64,000 bases of DNA from positions 6,366,007 to 6,430,006 of the forward strand of contig JAKTNV010000026.1 of the NCBI GenBank assembly GCA_022747635.1, written 5' to 3'. This document shows, piece after piece, positions 11,376 to 23,815 of the stretch. Under the pieces are notes generated by a model. It did not search any database, was not told where the DNA came from, and was given only the letters and a program-made list of their open reading frames with translations. Both the position numbers and the translations under genes were made by a program. Numbering within the stretch: position 1 is the first letter of the stretch; the number at the start of each line of letters is the position of its first letter. The stretch is from Hetaerina americana. Lineage: Eukaryota; Arthropoda; Insecta; Odonata; Calopterygidae.

Positions 11376-11655
11376 GTGGGTTGGAGTACAATCATCTAGG
11401 CGGCTTGGCATACGGGATTTTCCATTCCAGGGCGTGGTGGCCCGTTGGGTAGGGTACGTCTCTGGGCATTCACAGCTTTGTGATTTTCTCCGAGTGCCAT
11501 GTCATCCTGGAAAACCATATGCGACTCAGGGAATTAAACTGGCTTCCCATACCCTGCTGTGTGAATTTCACCCACCGTCGGACTTAGTACTTGGTGAACT
11601 CTGCCCTCACCTATCAAAATGGGCTCTTTGGTTGATTTATGTAAGTTTTTTTATT
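11376..11655 (+). repeat. SINE family 1, copy 2 (diverged)
   Basis: Diverged head retaining GTTGGAGTAC. The body blocks occur in family order: a TTTGTGATTTT block, CCTGGAAAACCAT, GTGTGAATTTCAC, GACTTAGTAC, CTCACCTATCAAA, and a GGTTGAT end. A plus-strand open frame across it (11290-11694) is fortuitous. Confidence 0.7.
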
Positions 11656-11699
11656 AAGAATTTTAAAAAATTACCAGCCTGTGTAATAAATTAAATTAA

Positions 11700-11968
11700 C
11701 CTCGATGTGCATATTTTAAATTTCCTGTATAGAAGCCAATGAAAATGAATGATGGTTATTGGGAGTTGGATTGCACATAGTGTCGGCGAATTTGGGGTTG
11801 AAATTTTATCTTTCCACATCCGAACACCCTTTGGTGAATATACACTCTTCTGAAATGCCATGTTGTGTAAATGAGTGAATAAAACATTCGTCTTGACCAA
11901 GATTCGCACCCGGATTCCTCGATATCCGGCCGAGTGCTTTAGCCAGTTAAGCTACCGAGTGGTCATTT
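11700..11968 (-). repeat. tRNA-derived SINE, family 2
   Basis: Read on the minus strand from about 11968, an A box TAGCTTAACTGG is followed by AAAGCACTCGGCCGGATATC and a slightly mutated B box (CCGGGTGCGAATC). Then comes an unrelated body toward 11700. This is the layout of a tRNA-headed SINE and the head resembles a tRNA, but the 3' acceptor-stem half is not maintained, so it is not called as a tRNA gene. Confidence 0.6.
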
Positions 11969-11969
11969 T

Positions 11970-13345
11970 TCCTTGCGAAATTTACACTCTGAAGTTGTTG
12001 CATTGCAATAAATATTTCGCGGATGACTCCGTTAAAACATACCGTCACAGTTTCTTGGAATCTGTCAAAATTTAACTTTATGTCGGTGCCTGAAGTTAGA
12101 GCTATCTACATATCTCAAGGTTGAGTCTAAAAGGATCAATTTTATTTTGGTACATCAATGACATGATAAACTTAAATTTCTCTGAAAGGTTATTTTCACC
12201 TCATTTACTAAGTAGTATCGTGATCTGTGAATGAAAAATCCCAAAAACATTTCAGTATTCAAATACAGCGGAACTATAGATAAAATAATCGATGTATCTC
12301 AATTTTACAGGATTGTGGATATTTTCAGCGCACATTCCGGGGATTATTGACTTATAGGAGAATCGTAGGTATGAACAGGGAAAATACCGACTTTTATTAG
12401 TAAAACTCTGTTCGTGAGTCTTTTTGAAACTTTCGACAAGTGTCACCTGCACTTAGGGCCTTATTATTTTGCGTACCAAGGTATCACCGTCAAGTGTTGA
12501 CAGGGGAGACATCGAGAGAGAGGGCTAAAATGAGCGTGCCTCAGCTCCGAATGTCCACGCAGAGGTACTCCCAGGTCAGTTCCCTCCTTACGTACACCGG
12601 AGTTTAGGAAGGGAGTTTTCGATTGGCTAACTAATATTTCAACCCCTTTCAATCTTCGTCAAAGGGCCTTCAAGCATATGAGAAAACATGGCGCTCCGTA
12701 GGGATTGTTTTAGAGGAAATCTCCGAGGTATCTTAAACAATGATATCCCTGCATAAATTATTTCAGCCATAGAAAGAATAGTGGGGCATTTCAATAATGG
12801 CGTGATTTTATCCCTTTATCTCTTCGTCTAATTAGGAAGATGTTGTGAAAATGTTAAATTATTGCTTGAAACTATGTATAAGCAATTAAATATTTTTACT
12901 GGGATTCATCGAAATTAATTTGTTTCATTTAGAGTAGAGCTGTCTCCATTCCTCTCTCTGAATTACATGCATTTAGCATTGCAAAAATAAGTATTTATAA
13001 TTCTAAACAAAGCAAACTGAGAACACAATATATGAGGGTGTTTTGCAGCTGCAGGTTCATATTCAATTAACCTATTTATCCAAGTGTATTAGGAACTCGA
13101 TTGATATTTTGCAGAACCAATTTATGTTATAAAACAGAATTGCAGAACGTGTCAGTAAATTAGCATTATAAATAAGCCTTATACGAATTCGTTGATTAGA
13201 AAGGAGTTATTCGCATATTTTTAACTGGCGTAGCTTCGTGAAAATGTAATTTATTTGTCAAAATTTTTAAGTTTTAATCGTTTCACAATCTTTTCTAAAG
13301 TTTATGAAGAATCTTAAAATCAAAACATTGCTTAAACCTCAGTAA
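11970..13345. other. AT-rich spacer, nothing recognised
   Basis: No supported gene or repeat. Short frames at 12252-12652 have no protein character. Confidence 0.3.
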
Positions 13346-13348
13346 TAA

Positions 13349-13590
13349 GGGTTGAGAAAGGTTGGCTTGATAGGTGAGGTAGCTCACATTATACTAAGCC
13401 CTATATGACATTAAAATTAACACGTTCAGGTTAAGAGGGCCAGTTCCTTTCTGTGCCTCCGGTTTTCCAGAGAAACCTGGTAGCCGAAAATTATTAAAAC
13501 TTGGGTGAGCTGAAGGTACAGAGGTATCATCCGAAATCATACCCGTGCCTTTCGGTCAGTAGACCAGCGCTCTGGATCACCTGGTACAAC
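13349..13590 (-). repeat. SINE family 1, copy 3
   Basis: Minus-strand copy. On the plus strand the blocks appear in reverse order: GGCTTGATAGGTGAGG, ACTAAGCCC, GGGCCAGTTCCTTTC, GTTTTCCAGAGAAACCTGG, CTTGGGTGAGCTGAAGG, then a mutated tRNA-like head ending near 13590. Confidence 0.7.
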
Positions 13591-15610
13591 ATTACTTAAA
13601 ATTAGCTTAAATAGTTAAAAAAAAGAACGTGATCAGGTGAAAATCACGCCATCAGTTTTAGACAGCGTGAAAAAGAGGTAATTGAATAGAAGGAAGAAAT
13701 AATGGAAGAAATCCAGGAAGGAATCGATAGCAAGTGCCGACGCAATTCTTCCATAAACTGTATATAAGCACTTCGGTATCTTTTTCATAGCTTTGTATGT
13801 CAAGTGTTGACTTTTGGATATTTTTTGAAAGGTTCTTTTTCCCGAAGGAATCCCTGGAAATGAATTTCCGTGGCAAAAACAAGCGAACGCTGGAATGCAT
13901 TCTGTTTGCGAAAGTTGGTGAGAATTTTTCTCTCGCTGTGGTCACCCAATTGTTATTTCGGAATTTTCCCCGCGTAAATGGCTTCGCTCCAAGAGCTACT
14001 AATACCAGCTGTTTTCTACGATTGCAATATGAAGTGCAATTTAAGAAAAAAGGTGATGTGTATAATTATTGTCACCCTTGCAAAAGGTAGAGAAATGGCG
14101 AACGGAATATCTAAATCATAAGACCTCTTATGTTTAAAGTATTACTCCTAATTACACGGTTTTCCTGCGACCCCCTAGGGTGGAAAATACCTATTTACCG
14201 AGAATACAAGCATAGGAAATTTTATCACGTTCACTTATTTCCAGTTATCTTACGTCATTATACTAAGCCAAAAATGTGTGGTACTTGGTACTTAAATTTA
14301 TCTTGATAGCCTCAAAAGAAACGAGATAGTATTCTCTTTGTGCATTTCCGGAATATTCTTTTCCTGCGCATTATTTAGTCATATTTATCGCAGAGGATGT
14401 TTGTTACTCGCTAAACAAGTGGACTTTTCATTATTTTAGGCCCCTCCAAGTTTCCGCTTACGACATAGAAATCCTCCACCCGAAAGAATTACAAACTTTC
14501 ACCGTTCACTGGTGCTGCATTATCCATCCACAAAAGCGTGACTTGAAAGTGATCCCAGGAACAATAATTCACAAATGGTCTCGGCCAATCTCTCGTGAAA
14601 AATTCCTGTACGTACCTATTTATTGTTGGTAGATGATAGTTTTCGACGTCGTTGAGTAGTTGACATGTTCAAATATCCTACGATAAATGTGTAAATATGA
14701 AAGGGCCGCATCCCAAAAATATCAATCCCGCATATCAAAAAAAATATATATATATAAAATACAAGTTATGAAACGGACTGTTTTTCAATAACACTCGACC
14801 ATTTTTCTTAGTTTCTCATGGCTTTCATATTAAAAAGTATGGAATACTTTAATAGCTGTACGAGAATTAATTTAAATTAAAGCAAGGGTGAAGCTTCCCT
14901 TGAATGATACACCACTGATTTCCCATTTCCATCATTTTCCATTAACGCCGGAATCCAAACTAATTTACAATAATGCTTATTGCTAAAAGAAAGTCGATTT
15001 TCAATTTCCAAAAAGCAAAATCTCTGAACGAGTGAAATTCATCATCAATTTTTCGAAACCACCGTTCAGTCATTTTGCGGAAGTGAAATAGTGGTTTTGT
15101 TGTAATCTATCATATACTTTACAGGGAAATTTATTAGCAATCACTTCAGATCAGGTGTTTAATGAAGATATTGACGTATTTTCCTAATTTTTTTCTTATC
15201 TAATATCTTTGCTGTTCCTATATATTTTGATTTGCTTGGTAGTTTCATAGTATAAAGGCAGTGGCTAATAATGGCTAGATGTTGCATTAAATATCCAGTT
15301 TATTCAATGCAGCTAACTTATTCCTTCTTTTTTATGTTAAATCAGAGCCATTTATGTGCAAAATATTATGGAAATCAACGTTTTCCGAGTTTTTAAGTCT
15401 TTCGGTTCGATAAAAATGTGCTCATTTTCTGGTATCAATTTGAAATATTTATTTTTTTAACAAAGACGAGCGCGGAAGGTCATTTTATTTCCGTAAAATT
15501 AACTGTCGGCAAAATTATATCATGCAGACAGTACAAAATTATTTTTGTTGGCTAGATTTCTAGCAAGAATCGTTTTTTTTAATATTTGACTTTCTCTTTA
15601 AATTCTTTGT
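13590..15610. other. AT-rich spacer, nothing recognised
   Basis: No supported gene. Overlapping frames at 13658-14090 on both strands lack recognisable protein features. Confidence 0.3.
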
Positions 15611-15613
15611 ACG

Positions 15614-15707
15614 ATGGCTGGGCATTGGCCAGTCATTCGACTATTGGAAAATCGATTAATGATAATTCTAGACGCCACTGAAATGTATTTTTTATCAGAA
15701 AGAAAAG
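15614..15707 (+). CDS. Weak candidate first coding exon
   Basis: An ATG at 15614 opens 31 codons (start MAGHWPVIRLLENR, end YFLSERK). The frame runs without a stop into a donor-like AAAAG|GTAAGC at 15707/15708. The upstream 40 bases are pyrimidine-rich. No family is recognised and no partner exon was found downstream on the plus strand. Chance occurrence is quite possible. Confidence 0.2.
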
Positions 15708-15844
15708 GTAAGCATTTTAGTATATCTATTCATTGAAAGTAGAAAGAATAAAATTTTCACTCACCCGCGTAACAGTTAAACCTTACTGCTGAGATTATAG
15801 GGGTCTAAGGTATTGTAAAAAATACGTCTGCGGAGAAGTTGATA

Positions 15845-16768
15845 TACTCGGTTTGTCCCAAGAGTAGTAGGCCTGAGTCAATTAAAAATATTATTGGCAG
15901 AATTGATACATTTACTCAAAAGCATTTGAAGTAGTACCCATGTGCGGGTTTTCCACGTCTCGTACATCTTCTGGGAGGCGGCGCCCGGAACACTGCTAAG
16001 CTCCCTCGTCACGGCCTGTTATGACGCTTCCTATGAGCCGTGGTGACGTCCTTTCAGCGCGGATTTGGAAGGGGAAGGAAGGAAGGAAGAGGAAGAAGTC
16101 TGGTGGGGCATTGTCTAAAAAATTTGGATCCTCACTCACATGGTCGAGAAGCTCTCGGCAGATCCGCGTGAGAGTTTCCTTCTGCTCGCCCGAGAGCGCT
16201 CGCAGCGCAAACTTCGCAAACACCTTTCCCATACCTACATTTTCGGTCACAAGTCGATGCACATCGCTTTTAGAGATGGCAAGTTCATCAAAAGCCATGC
16301 GTATACTTAATCTGCGATCTCCGTCCAACAAAGTCTTCACTCTAGCAAGATTGTCGACACTTTTTGAGGTCGAAGGGTGTCCTGAACGTTCGGCGTCTTC
16401 AGTTTCTTCTCTACCCTCCCGAAACAACTTGTGTCATTCAAAAACACCCGATCTTATCATGGCATTTTGCACCATAAGCTGCCTTGAGCATGTCATGAGT
16501 CTCTTTCCGCGTTTTTTCCTGTTTCACGCAAAATTTGATGGCGCACCGCTGTTCTAATAACCGGCTCATGACGGAGCGTAATGAGGTCACGTTATAGAGG
16601 TTTCGCAAGCGAAGGATCCGCACTATAACAAGGCTGGAAGCCAACTGCCTTCGACCTCCAGTCTTTCCTGAGACTCGCCTCCCTCGAACCCAGCCAGAGA
16701 AACCGCCGCCCGTCCGTCCGTCTATCTGGGAAAAATAAGTGATACTACTTTTTGAATAGAACTTGCAT
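15845..16768 (-). mobile_element. Internally deleted mariner-like element, second type
   Basis: Minus-strand transposase remnants in order: LEQRCAIKFCVKQEKTRKET (around 16470-16555, helix-turn-helix region), a frameshift near 16430, REGREETEDAERSGHPSTSK, then SEDPNFLDN joined directly to APPDFFLF. The residues between DPNFLDN and the PDFFLF catalytic block, including the first two catalytic aspartates, are missing. That implies several hundred bases deleted. A further shift leads to a frame containing AVTRELS and YETWKTRT, matching the usual C-terminal region. The ends carry imperfect inverted repeats: a TACTACTTTTTGAATAGAAC-type sequence at 16743-16768 and a diverged mate (about 17 of 27 positions) at 15845-15875. 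It cannot encode a working transposase and differs clearly from the intact mariner at 30307. Confidence 0.8.
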
Positions 16769-16840
16769 TGCTGAAATAAATACAGCTGTCGAGCTAGAAG
16801 AGTAACATAAATTTAGCAATAAGAGCGAAAATAAAAAAAT

Positions 16841-17100
16841 ACAGTTATCAACCCCAAGGTCGGTTTGATAGGTGTGGATAGAGCTAATCTAAGACTAAGC
16901 CCAACGGCGTGTGAAATTCACACATCACGGTAGAAGGACTAGTTCCTTTCCCTGTAGCGCCTATGGTTTCCCAGAAAGACCTGGTACTCGAAAATCGCAC
17001 AGCTTTTTGGAAGCTGAAGGTGCACAAGGGGACCCCAGGAATTTTACATGGACGTTTCCGTCAGTATCCCAGGCACTACCGAATGGACTACCACGTTAAG
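16841..17100 (-). repeat. SINE family 1, copy 4
   Basis: Minus-strand copy. Plus-strand order: TTATCAACCCCAAGGTCGG, GATAGGTGTGG, ACTAAGCCC, GTGTGAAATTCACAC, TAGTTCCTTTCCCTG, GGTTTCCCAGAAAGACC, GCTGAAGGTG, then a tRNA-like head whose A box reads TAGTCCATTCGG on the minus strand. Confidence 0.8.
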
Positions 17101-17104
17101 TGAC

Positions 17105-17810
17105 AGCAATGAACATATGTTAATGGCATTGTAATTTTCCATCATAGTCATTATTTTCCACGATAAAAAAATTAAGTGTACTTCTACAAGATGTCAGTGG
17201 GAGGGGAGAATAGTAAGCGATAGCCTTTTATTCTTCGAATTAAAGTACCAATGAATGAAGGGAGATTTAGAAGACATATGATGCTCACCATAAATCAGGG
17301 AAAGAAAGAGTGGCTGTTAACCACAATTTAAGTTGTTGGCAATGAACATTATTAAATTAATATTTCATCTGCGTCTGCATGCCCTGTCGACCGAGGAGTT
17401 GTCGGTTCAATCCTGAGTTTTAGTAAATACACTTAAACCGAAGGCGACAAAACATTTTCACTTTTTCACCTTCGGTTGCCCTCAAACTCTCAACAAAATT
17501 TTGTTAGATTCCCACATCAGTGATTTGTTTTGATACATTTACTGGAAATACATTAATAGGCACATCTAAGAACTGCATTAGCATTTCACTAATGCGGTTC
17601 CCACAGGAAGCTCTACGGTAAACACTGCAAGAGGAGATATTTAACGATTGGTCAAACGCTCCCCCATTCAATTTCTAAACAGCAGCATGGACCCCTAATG
17701 AAGCAGCTTTAAACTTGGCCAAAGCAATTTTTCGGCCCCGTTTTTTCAGTCTAAATAGTCCCATGCCATGCACGCATGCGAAGAATTAATTACAAGGGGC
17801 ATCTCCTCAA
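17105..17810. other. Spacer with a tRNA-like B-box remnant
   Basis: A GTCGGTTCAATCCTGAG sequence near 17400-17417 matches a pol III B box. No convincing A box sits at the expected distance, so it is probably the remnant of another tRNA-derived repeat. Nothing else recognised. Confidence 0.35.
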
Positions 17811-17814
17811 CGTA

Positions 17815-18090
17815 TTCCTCAGCCTGCTGATTCGCCATGCCTCTCCCTCCATGGTCCACGTCTGCGATCCTCGCCCTGCTCCGGGCTAGTCCACTCGCAG
17901 ACTCCGTGACTCACACCTCACACGCCTCCGCATCGTTACGCCCACCCGCCCCACCTCCTCCAACGCTCCGTCCTCTCTCGGCCGACCACCCACCCACGCC
18001 TTCCCTCCCCCACTCTCGGAGAGCTTTCACTCGACACGATCCCTTCATGGAATTCTTTGCTCTCTCTCCCTCCCCCATCATCATTCTTTA
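17815..18090. other. C-rich GC island
   Basis: C-rich plus strand with several CG dinucleotides and runs such as CCCACCCGCCCCACC. It generates overlapping open frames on both strands (17837-18091 +, 17936-18289 -) with low-complexity content. Confidence 0.45.
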
Positions 18091-19490
18091 AGGGTAACAT
18101 GCCCCCGAGGCCTTTTGGTTTTTTTTTCTCCTTCGCTAATGCATTCACCAGCTCGCCTTTTCCTTTCATGCGCTCCTCCCTTCCGCAGCACTCCCGAGTT
18201 TCGTCATGAAGATAGCTAGCAGTGAGTGCTGGACGAGCAAAAATATGGGCAATCATTTTTTTTCGCGGATGGTCGAGATATTTTTGCACGACGGGAGCGA
18301 GTCAATTTCTCTTATTCAGCGATAAGAATAATTGCCAAGGTGCACGCAGGTTCCCAGATTTCTGGGTAGGTCGCGAGAGAACAGAATTTTGGGTTATCAG
18401 GATGTCTGTAATAAAACGTTTCTCCAATTTGCGGTTTAAAAGTTTCGTTTCGCGGTTACTTGACTTTCATTCTTATTTACAAACAATAAACAAGACAAAA
18501 CAGATACTGATAGAGGAAAAAAACAAAAAAATAGAATTATATTCCGAGCAAATAGTTTTCAATTGCAAACTTTATTAAATCCTGCTGGTATATGTAAATG
18601 AAAGAAGAGCTAAACTCTGAAATATAGGTTATTCATAGTCTATTTTAAGTACAAATCAAATATTTAAAAGAAATCTTTGCTTTAATTTAATTCTTTGGGT
18701 ATACATATTCACTTTAAAATAGGTTTTACGATGAACATATTGTGCGTTTTACAGCTAATCTAACCATTGACTTAATGTGTCTATTTGAAGCGTGATTGCG
18801 AGTCACGACCGCAGGATAAAAGCCTGGGCAGGATGAAATTCACGCGGTAGGCTTGAAAGTGGGGCGTATTCCCATATACTTAGCCGCTTATAGCACTGTG
18901 TTTATCCAGAATTTTGAAACACCTGAAGGTAAATTTTATAGGCAAATTGCGGTTAAGTCACCACGAAAATCTTAATATTGGCGATAGTGATTATCCTATT
19001 TGCAACACGTTTTCAATTTTCGCACTTAACAATAATGCCCGGGCGGAAGTATGAGAACTCGTAATAGTACTTTTTCCGTTTATAAATTTATTTCTGAGCA
19101 CTCCTCGGTTTTTTTTACGGCTCCTAGGTTGTAATCACTGATTTAAAACCTGCATGTATAGATAAAAAAATATGAATACGATACTACGCGGTAATTTTTC
19201 AATTCTCCAAGTTTCAAGAAAGTGCAACCCGAAAAATTCGAATATCCCCTGTGTCGTCGGAAAATTCGTAGTGGTTTAATCTTTTATGAAATGCCTTGAA
19301 GCTCATGAAGCTGATTTATTCAGAGGATTTGACGAGCAGGAGTTTACCACGCGAGCCGTATTCCAGACTGAACCCCATTATTCCTTTGGATTCCCTAGCC
19401 CTCAAATGGTGAAAAATGAAATTGCCTATCATTCGCCAGGGAAGGAGGGCACTTGTGAATATTATTTTGAACCAGGTGCCCTTTCGACGA
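18090..19490. other. AT-rich spacer, nothing recognised
   Basis: No supported gene. The frame at 18222-18578 ends in lysine-rich low-complexity sequence. Confidence 0.3.
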
Positions 19491-19494
19491 CGGT

Positions 19495-19685
19495 GTCTTC
19501 TTCCCGATGGGGAAACCCGTTCGGATTGAAAAGGTCTCTCTCCCTCCCGCTCTTTCTCGCACTCTGCATGGGAGAACAGAGCTGCCGCTCGCATACTGAT
19601 TCCCACGCAGCCACCCACTTCTGCCCGCCCACCCCTCGCATCCGTCCAACACTCCCCTCCCTTGCACACGCCCCTTTAATCTGAG
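19495..19685. other. C-rich GC island
   Basis: Pyrimidine-rich plus strand (CTCCCTCCCGCTCTTTCTCGC, CCCGCCCACCCC). It yields a 132-codon plus-strand frame and several minus-strand frames that overlap each other; none has protein character. Confidence 0.4.
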
Positions 19686-19689
19686 AATC

Positions 19690-22600
19690 CGCCTCCCACT
19701 TGCCAGGAGTATCCGGCAACATAATATATGATTCTGCTACTCCCAAATACATCCCTGATCATCCCATTCGCAAGCCAGCCATAATATCCATTCCTTCTGT
19801 TATGCCTGCTTTTGTGTATTAGACGATACTTCTCTCTCTTCGGGTTGTGGGAAACACTCAGCATTGAAGTTGCTCCGTCTTCGACGAGGGTACAATGTGA
19901 CGTAAACACGGCGCATAGAGATAAACTGTTTGCGTTGAATATCACTTAGAAAGTATTCCTGAAGCCCGATTAGATTAGAAGACGTGATCTCCGGGTTCGA
20001 ATGACCTAGTCTTGTCCTACGGTTCTGTTTTTCGATACTTATGTTAATTGCTGCATTGATTAACGTGGTAAAAACTATTTAGGAACTCAACGAGTGAAAT
20101 CACTGAGCGCTGATACCGCTAGTCACCCATGCTTGTTTGTTATTGGAAAAATGCTCGGGAGCAAGAAAGCCCTCGGCTATTTAGATTGAACTCATTCCGC
20201 TCACTTATCCCAAGTTAGATAATTAGCGCTATTTCCATCTCTTTTACTAGATTAGTTGAAAAAAATGAACACGATGTCATTGTTGCGTTGTAAATATAGC
20301 GACAAAAATTGCAAAGGAAAAACGATGTATTTTTAGCATAGTCCTCTATAAACGATTAGATAATGTTCTTAATAAGATACTATTTTCTATGGATTACTCC
20401 CTTATAATTTACTTTCTCCTGATTGCTTCAGAAGATAAGATAGTGATGTGTTATTTGACGGCGAATAATGCAGCATGCCAAACAAGGAAACAATAAAAGA
20501 AAAACGAATGATGCTCCTTTATTAATGTGACAAAAACGCTGAACTACCGCCAAATCCAAATCTATTTAGATCTAAAACCATTTTTCTGTAATAAAAACGA
20601 TTCGTGCCTCAAAGCTAAGAGAAGCAGCCTTATAGGAATCTTATTTGAGGAAATGTTCAGTGAGGATTGCCAATTCAAATGGTGGAATCTACCTTGAATG
20701 CTAGTAATTTTTTCTGTCCTGATGTATGAAGCTGAGAACGTTGTTTATGAGGACAGTATGAAAAGCGGATCATAACATAGGTCAAGAAAGAATTTTTTTG
20801 ATATGAGCGTTATGTACCAGAGACTGTTCCATCTCTTAGAGAAAAGTAAGCCTTCATCTTTGTAGGGTGATATGCGAAGTTATTCTTTGTAAACATTATT
20901 GAAGCCTAAAACTACATCACCAAACCAGAAAAATATTACATCAAATCCTAGAATTGGAAAAATCGAGATTAAAAATTGATAAAACTTCTTTTATATTTTG
21001 CCAAACAGGAAATTTTATCATTGGAAAATCTTTTTCTCACACATCATGAAATCAATTTTAAAACTTGAAGTCAGAGTCCTTAAATTCTAATAATGAATTA
21101 ATTCACCCAGTTACATGAGTAGCTAAAAAATGCGTCATGTTAAACCGGATTTATTCTCATTAGTTGAGAAAATTTGTACGGCTAACCATCACCGTGGGAT
21201 AATTGAGTAATGAATTCGTATCAGCTAAGCGAATTATAATTTCCCACGGACACCCAGTATCGAGGGCATACCAAAGGGGGAACATAGCTCAAGGGAAGCG
21301 ATGCGACGAGGGCACCCGCTTAGGCACATCCTGAATCACGAAAACTAATTCGGTAAGCCGACTAACTAGTTAAAAGCCTAAAAATTATCGTTATTTTATG
21401 CGAAATATATGAAGAAAACTTACAGAAAATAATAAATGAAAATCATTGAACAATTGGTCATTGAACAGTTGGAAACATTGATCAATTCTCAGATAGGCCC
21501 CCATCACATATGGGCAAATGATACTAAAATGTCCCTCTACATTGCCAAGCTCCTGATGAAGCATTCCTCCCTGTTCACATCAAGCTTGAAGGAAGAATTT
21601 CTCACGATAGATACCACTACAATAATGATGAAAGGTGTTTTTTTTCTATGAAATCTTTTTTAGTTTTCGGTCATAAAGCATTCTGAGAACGTGTTTACCA
21701 ATTTACAACCACTTTTACATAGAAACCTGACTGCATTTACTTCTCCACAGGGGAGTCGGGCACGTTTCGACGCTACCATTGCCATGCGTGAGTCCGGCAT
21801 TTAGCCTTTAGGCTGAAAGGGACCGCGAATTAGGTTACTAAAACACCTTGTGATGGATCGCTGCTGCGGCCACCGCCTCCCCATTGTTGGCGTCCGTTTC
21901 GGCCTAATGGCAGCGTTTGACCTTTCCACCACTTCTCCATCAGACCTTGCCCTCCCTCGAATCAATTTCCTCGGATTTCGCAAACCGTGAAAGCTCTTGG
22001 AGCCTCAAACAGGTCGATGCCACCGCGGAAAATTGAGTGCTGACCGAAGGATTACCATCTCAATTGTTGACATTTCCGCTGTTCGGTGATCCACGGATTC
22101 GGCGAATTGATTTGTAATCTTGTGAAAACGGTGATGGCGCCTTGATGGAAGCAATAATTGCTCATCGAGACCTTGGGACGCAGCCTCGTCGTTTAGTGGA
22201 AGAATGGGGACCCTTTCAAATGCTTTGAAAGCCCGGGCGTGAGAAGATTTGTGACCTTATGCATTCATTCTTAAGCATTTTAAAGTTCCCACGTGTCTTC
22301 CAAAGTGTATTCCCGAAGCAGCTCATTAACCAATTAAATTCTCCCTTCGCTAATACCGCGAAGGAATGATTTGATGAGGACGAATTTTCGGCATGCATTC
22401 AATAGCCTTGGAATAAATAACGAATCATGATGGTGGAAGAGAGAAATTACATTAGCGGTTGTGGTTAAGTAAGATGAACGTATGGACCATATGGGACCGA
22501 CATAATTTTATTCAATCTAATAATATATTCAGGTGTGCAGAATATAATGGAGTATGAGTTTTGTAATAATGATTGGGAAATCAGAAAATATAACTTCGCC

Positions 22601-22880
22601 CAGGAACTTTTGAAATGTATTATTAAATGACTTGGAAATTACTATTATTGGAACTGTCACCATTGGAAATAGGTGTAAATTGGGTAAATTATAGATATTA
22701 AGAAGAAAGAGAAATTTTCGAAAAATCAGTCAAATTTCTTATTACACAGCTGTTGGTCGTTGAGCTAAAAAGTCCCAACTAACAAATTCTGCATGAATTA
22801 AGTGTTGGTAAACTCCGGTATATTAAATTACTTGTACCTTTTTGTGGATTTTTATGTTACTTCTGCATTTCTTGGACTGT
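19690..22880. other. AT-rich spacer with weak signals only
   Basis: A B-box-like GGGTTCGAATGAC lies at about 19995. On the plus strand ACTTCTCCACAG near 21750 is followed 37 bases later by a GTGAGT donor-like site, a possible microexon or chance. A 71-codon plus frame (21436-21651) is amphipathic but unrecognised. Nothing firm. Confidence 0.3.
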
Positions 22881-22884
22881 GAGT

Positions 22885-23815
22885 GGCGGAAGGCTAGTCG
22901 AAATAAACAATGTTAGGAAGTCAGGTAATGCATTTCAAAGTATATGAGGAAGAAATTGTCAAAGAGGCATGGGAAGAACGGGAGAGAGGAATGAAAATCG
23001 GTGGACAATTCATAAAATGTACAAAGTTTGCGGATGATCAAACTTTAGTTTGCGAGTCAGCCAAGCGGTTGTTGAGCGCATCGGAAATTCAGGTATGCTA
23101 TAAGAATAAATGTAAAAAAACCATACTTTATGGCGCTTTAGAGAAATAGAAAAGCCAATTTAAATGTTACAATAGGTGCTCATTAATTTGAGCTAGTGGA
23201 AAAGTTTACCTACCTCGGAAGTGTTTCGGACCATGATGGTCAACATAAGCGGAAGAATTGCATTTGGCAAAGAAGATGTCATATGGAGGAGGGAGTTGAT
23301 TACAGGGACTTGGAGTAAGGATGTTAGGAAACGGCTCGTCAAAACTTTGATATAAATTGTGGTTTTGTGCGGTCATTGAAGCAAGATACTAGGGGTACAC
23401 GAAGGCTTTTAACCCGTGGGTGTGGAGATGGATGTAAAAGTGAAATGGACAGGAAGAGAACCATAGGAGGAAGTTGGGGAGGGGAGGTTATTGTTGGGGG
23501 AAATCCAATAGATACAAGAAACATGGAGGCAGGACATATAAATCGGCAGTGAGACGTTGAAGACCACGATAGAGGGGAGCACGTTAGGCAAACGAGGAAC
23601 GATAGAAATATGTAGATAGGGATGTTGGATGGCATGAGGGGAGGAAGAAAGTATGAGGTATTGAAGAGGGACTCATTCTAGTGTTGAATTACAGTTTGTT
23701 TTTAGTTAGGAGAGGCAAGTAAATGTATCGATGTACCGTTTAATGGGCTGTGTCCATCTAAAACCTCACGTGACCAGTGTGTTACTAAATGAATGAATTA
23801 AAAATAATTACTATA
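22885..23815 (+). mobile_element. Degraded RTE-like LINE copy, 5'-truncated
   Basis: Plus-strand reverse transcriptase remnants include EEEIVKEAWEERERGMKIGG, then FIKCTKFADDQTLVCESAKR with the catalytic FADD box (about 23015-23060). Frameshifted pieces corresponding to the C-terminal region follow. The nucleotide order matches the copy at 27865-29060 and both share the terminal block GTGTCCATCYAAAA...CCTYACSTKA. This copy ends near an ATGAATGAATT tract. Several stops and frameshifts make it non-functional. It starts within the RT domain, consistent with 5' truncation during target-primed integration (known for the class). Confidence 0.75.

Noticed and set aside
11290..11694. 134-codon plus-strand frame
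   Set aside because: It spans SINE family 1, copy 2; the frame is fortuitous.
11905..11968. tRNA gene on the minus strand
   Set aside because: The A and B boxes are good but the B box is mutated, no full cloverleaf with acceptor stem is maintained, and a SINE body follows.
16021..16557. 178-codon plus-strand frame
   Set aside because: It is the antisense of the deleted mariner transposase on the minus strand.
19286..19684. 132-codon plus-strand frame
   Set aside because: The second half lies in a C-rich island, three minus-strand frames overlap, and there are no splice borders or recognisable motifs.
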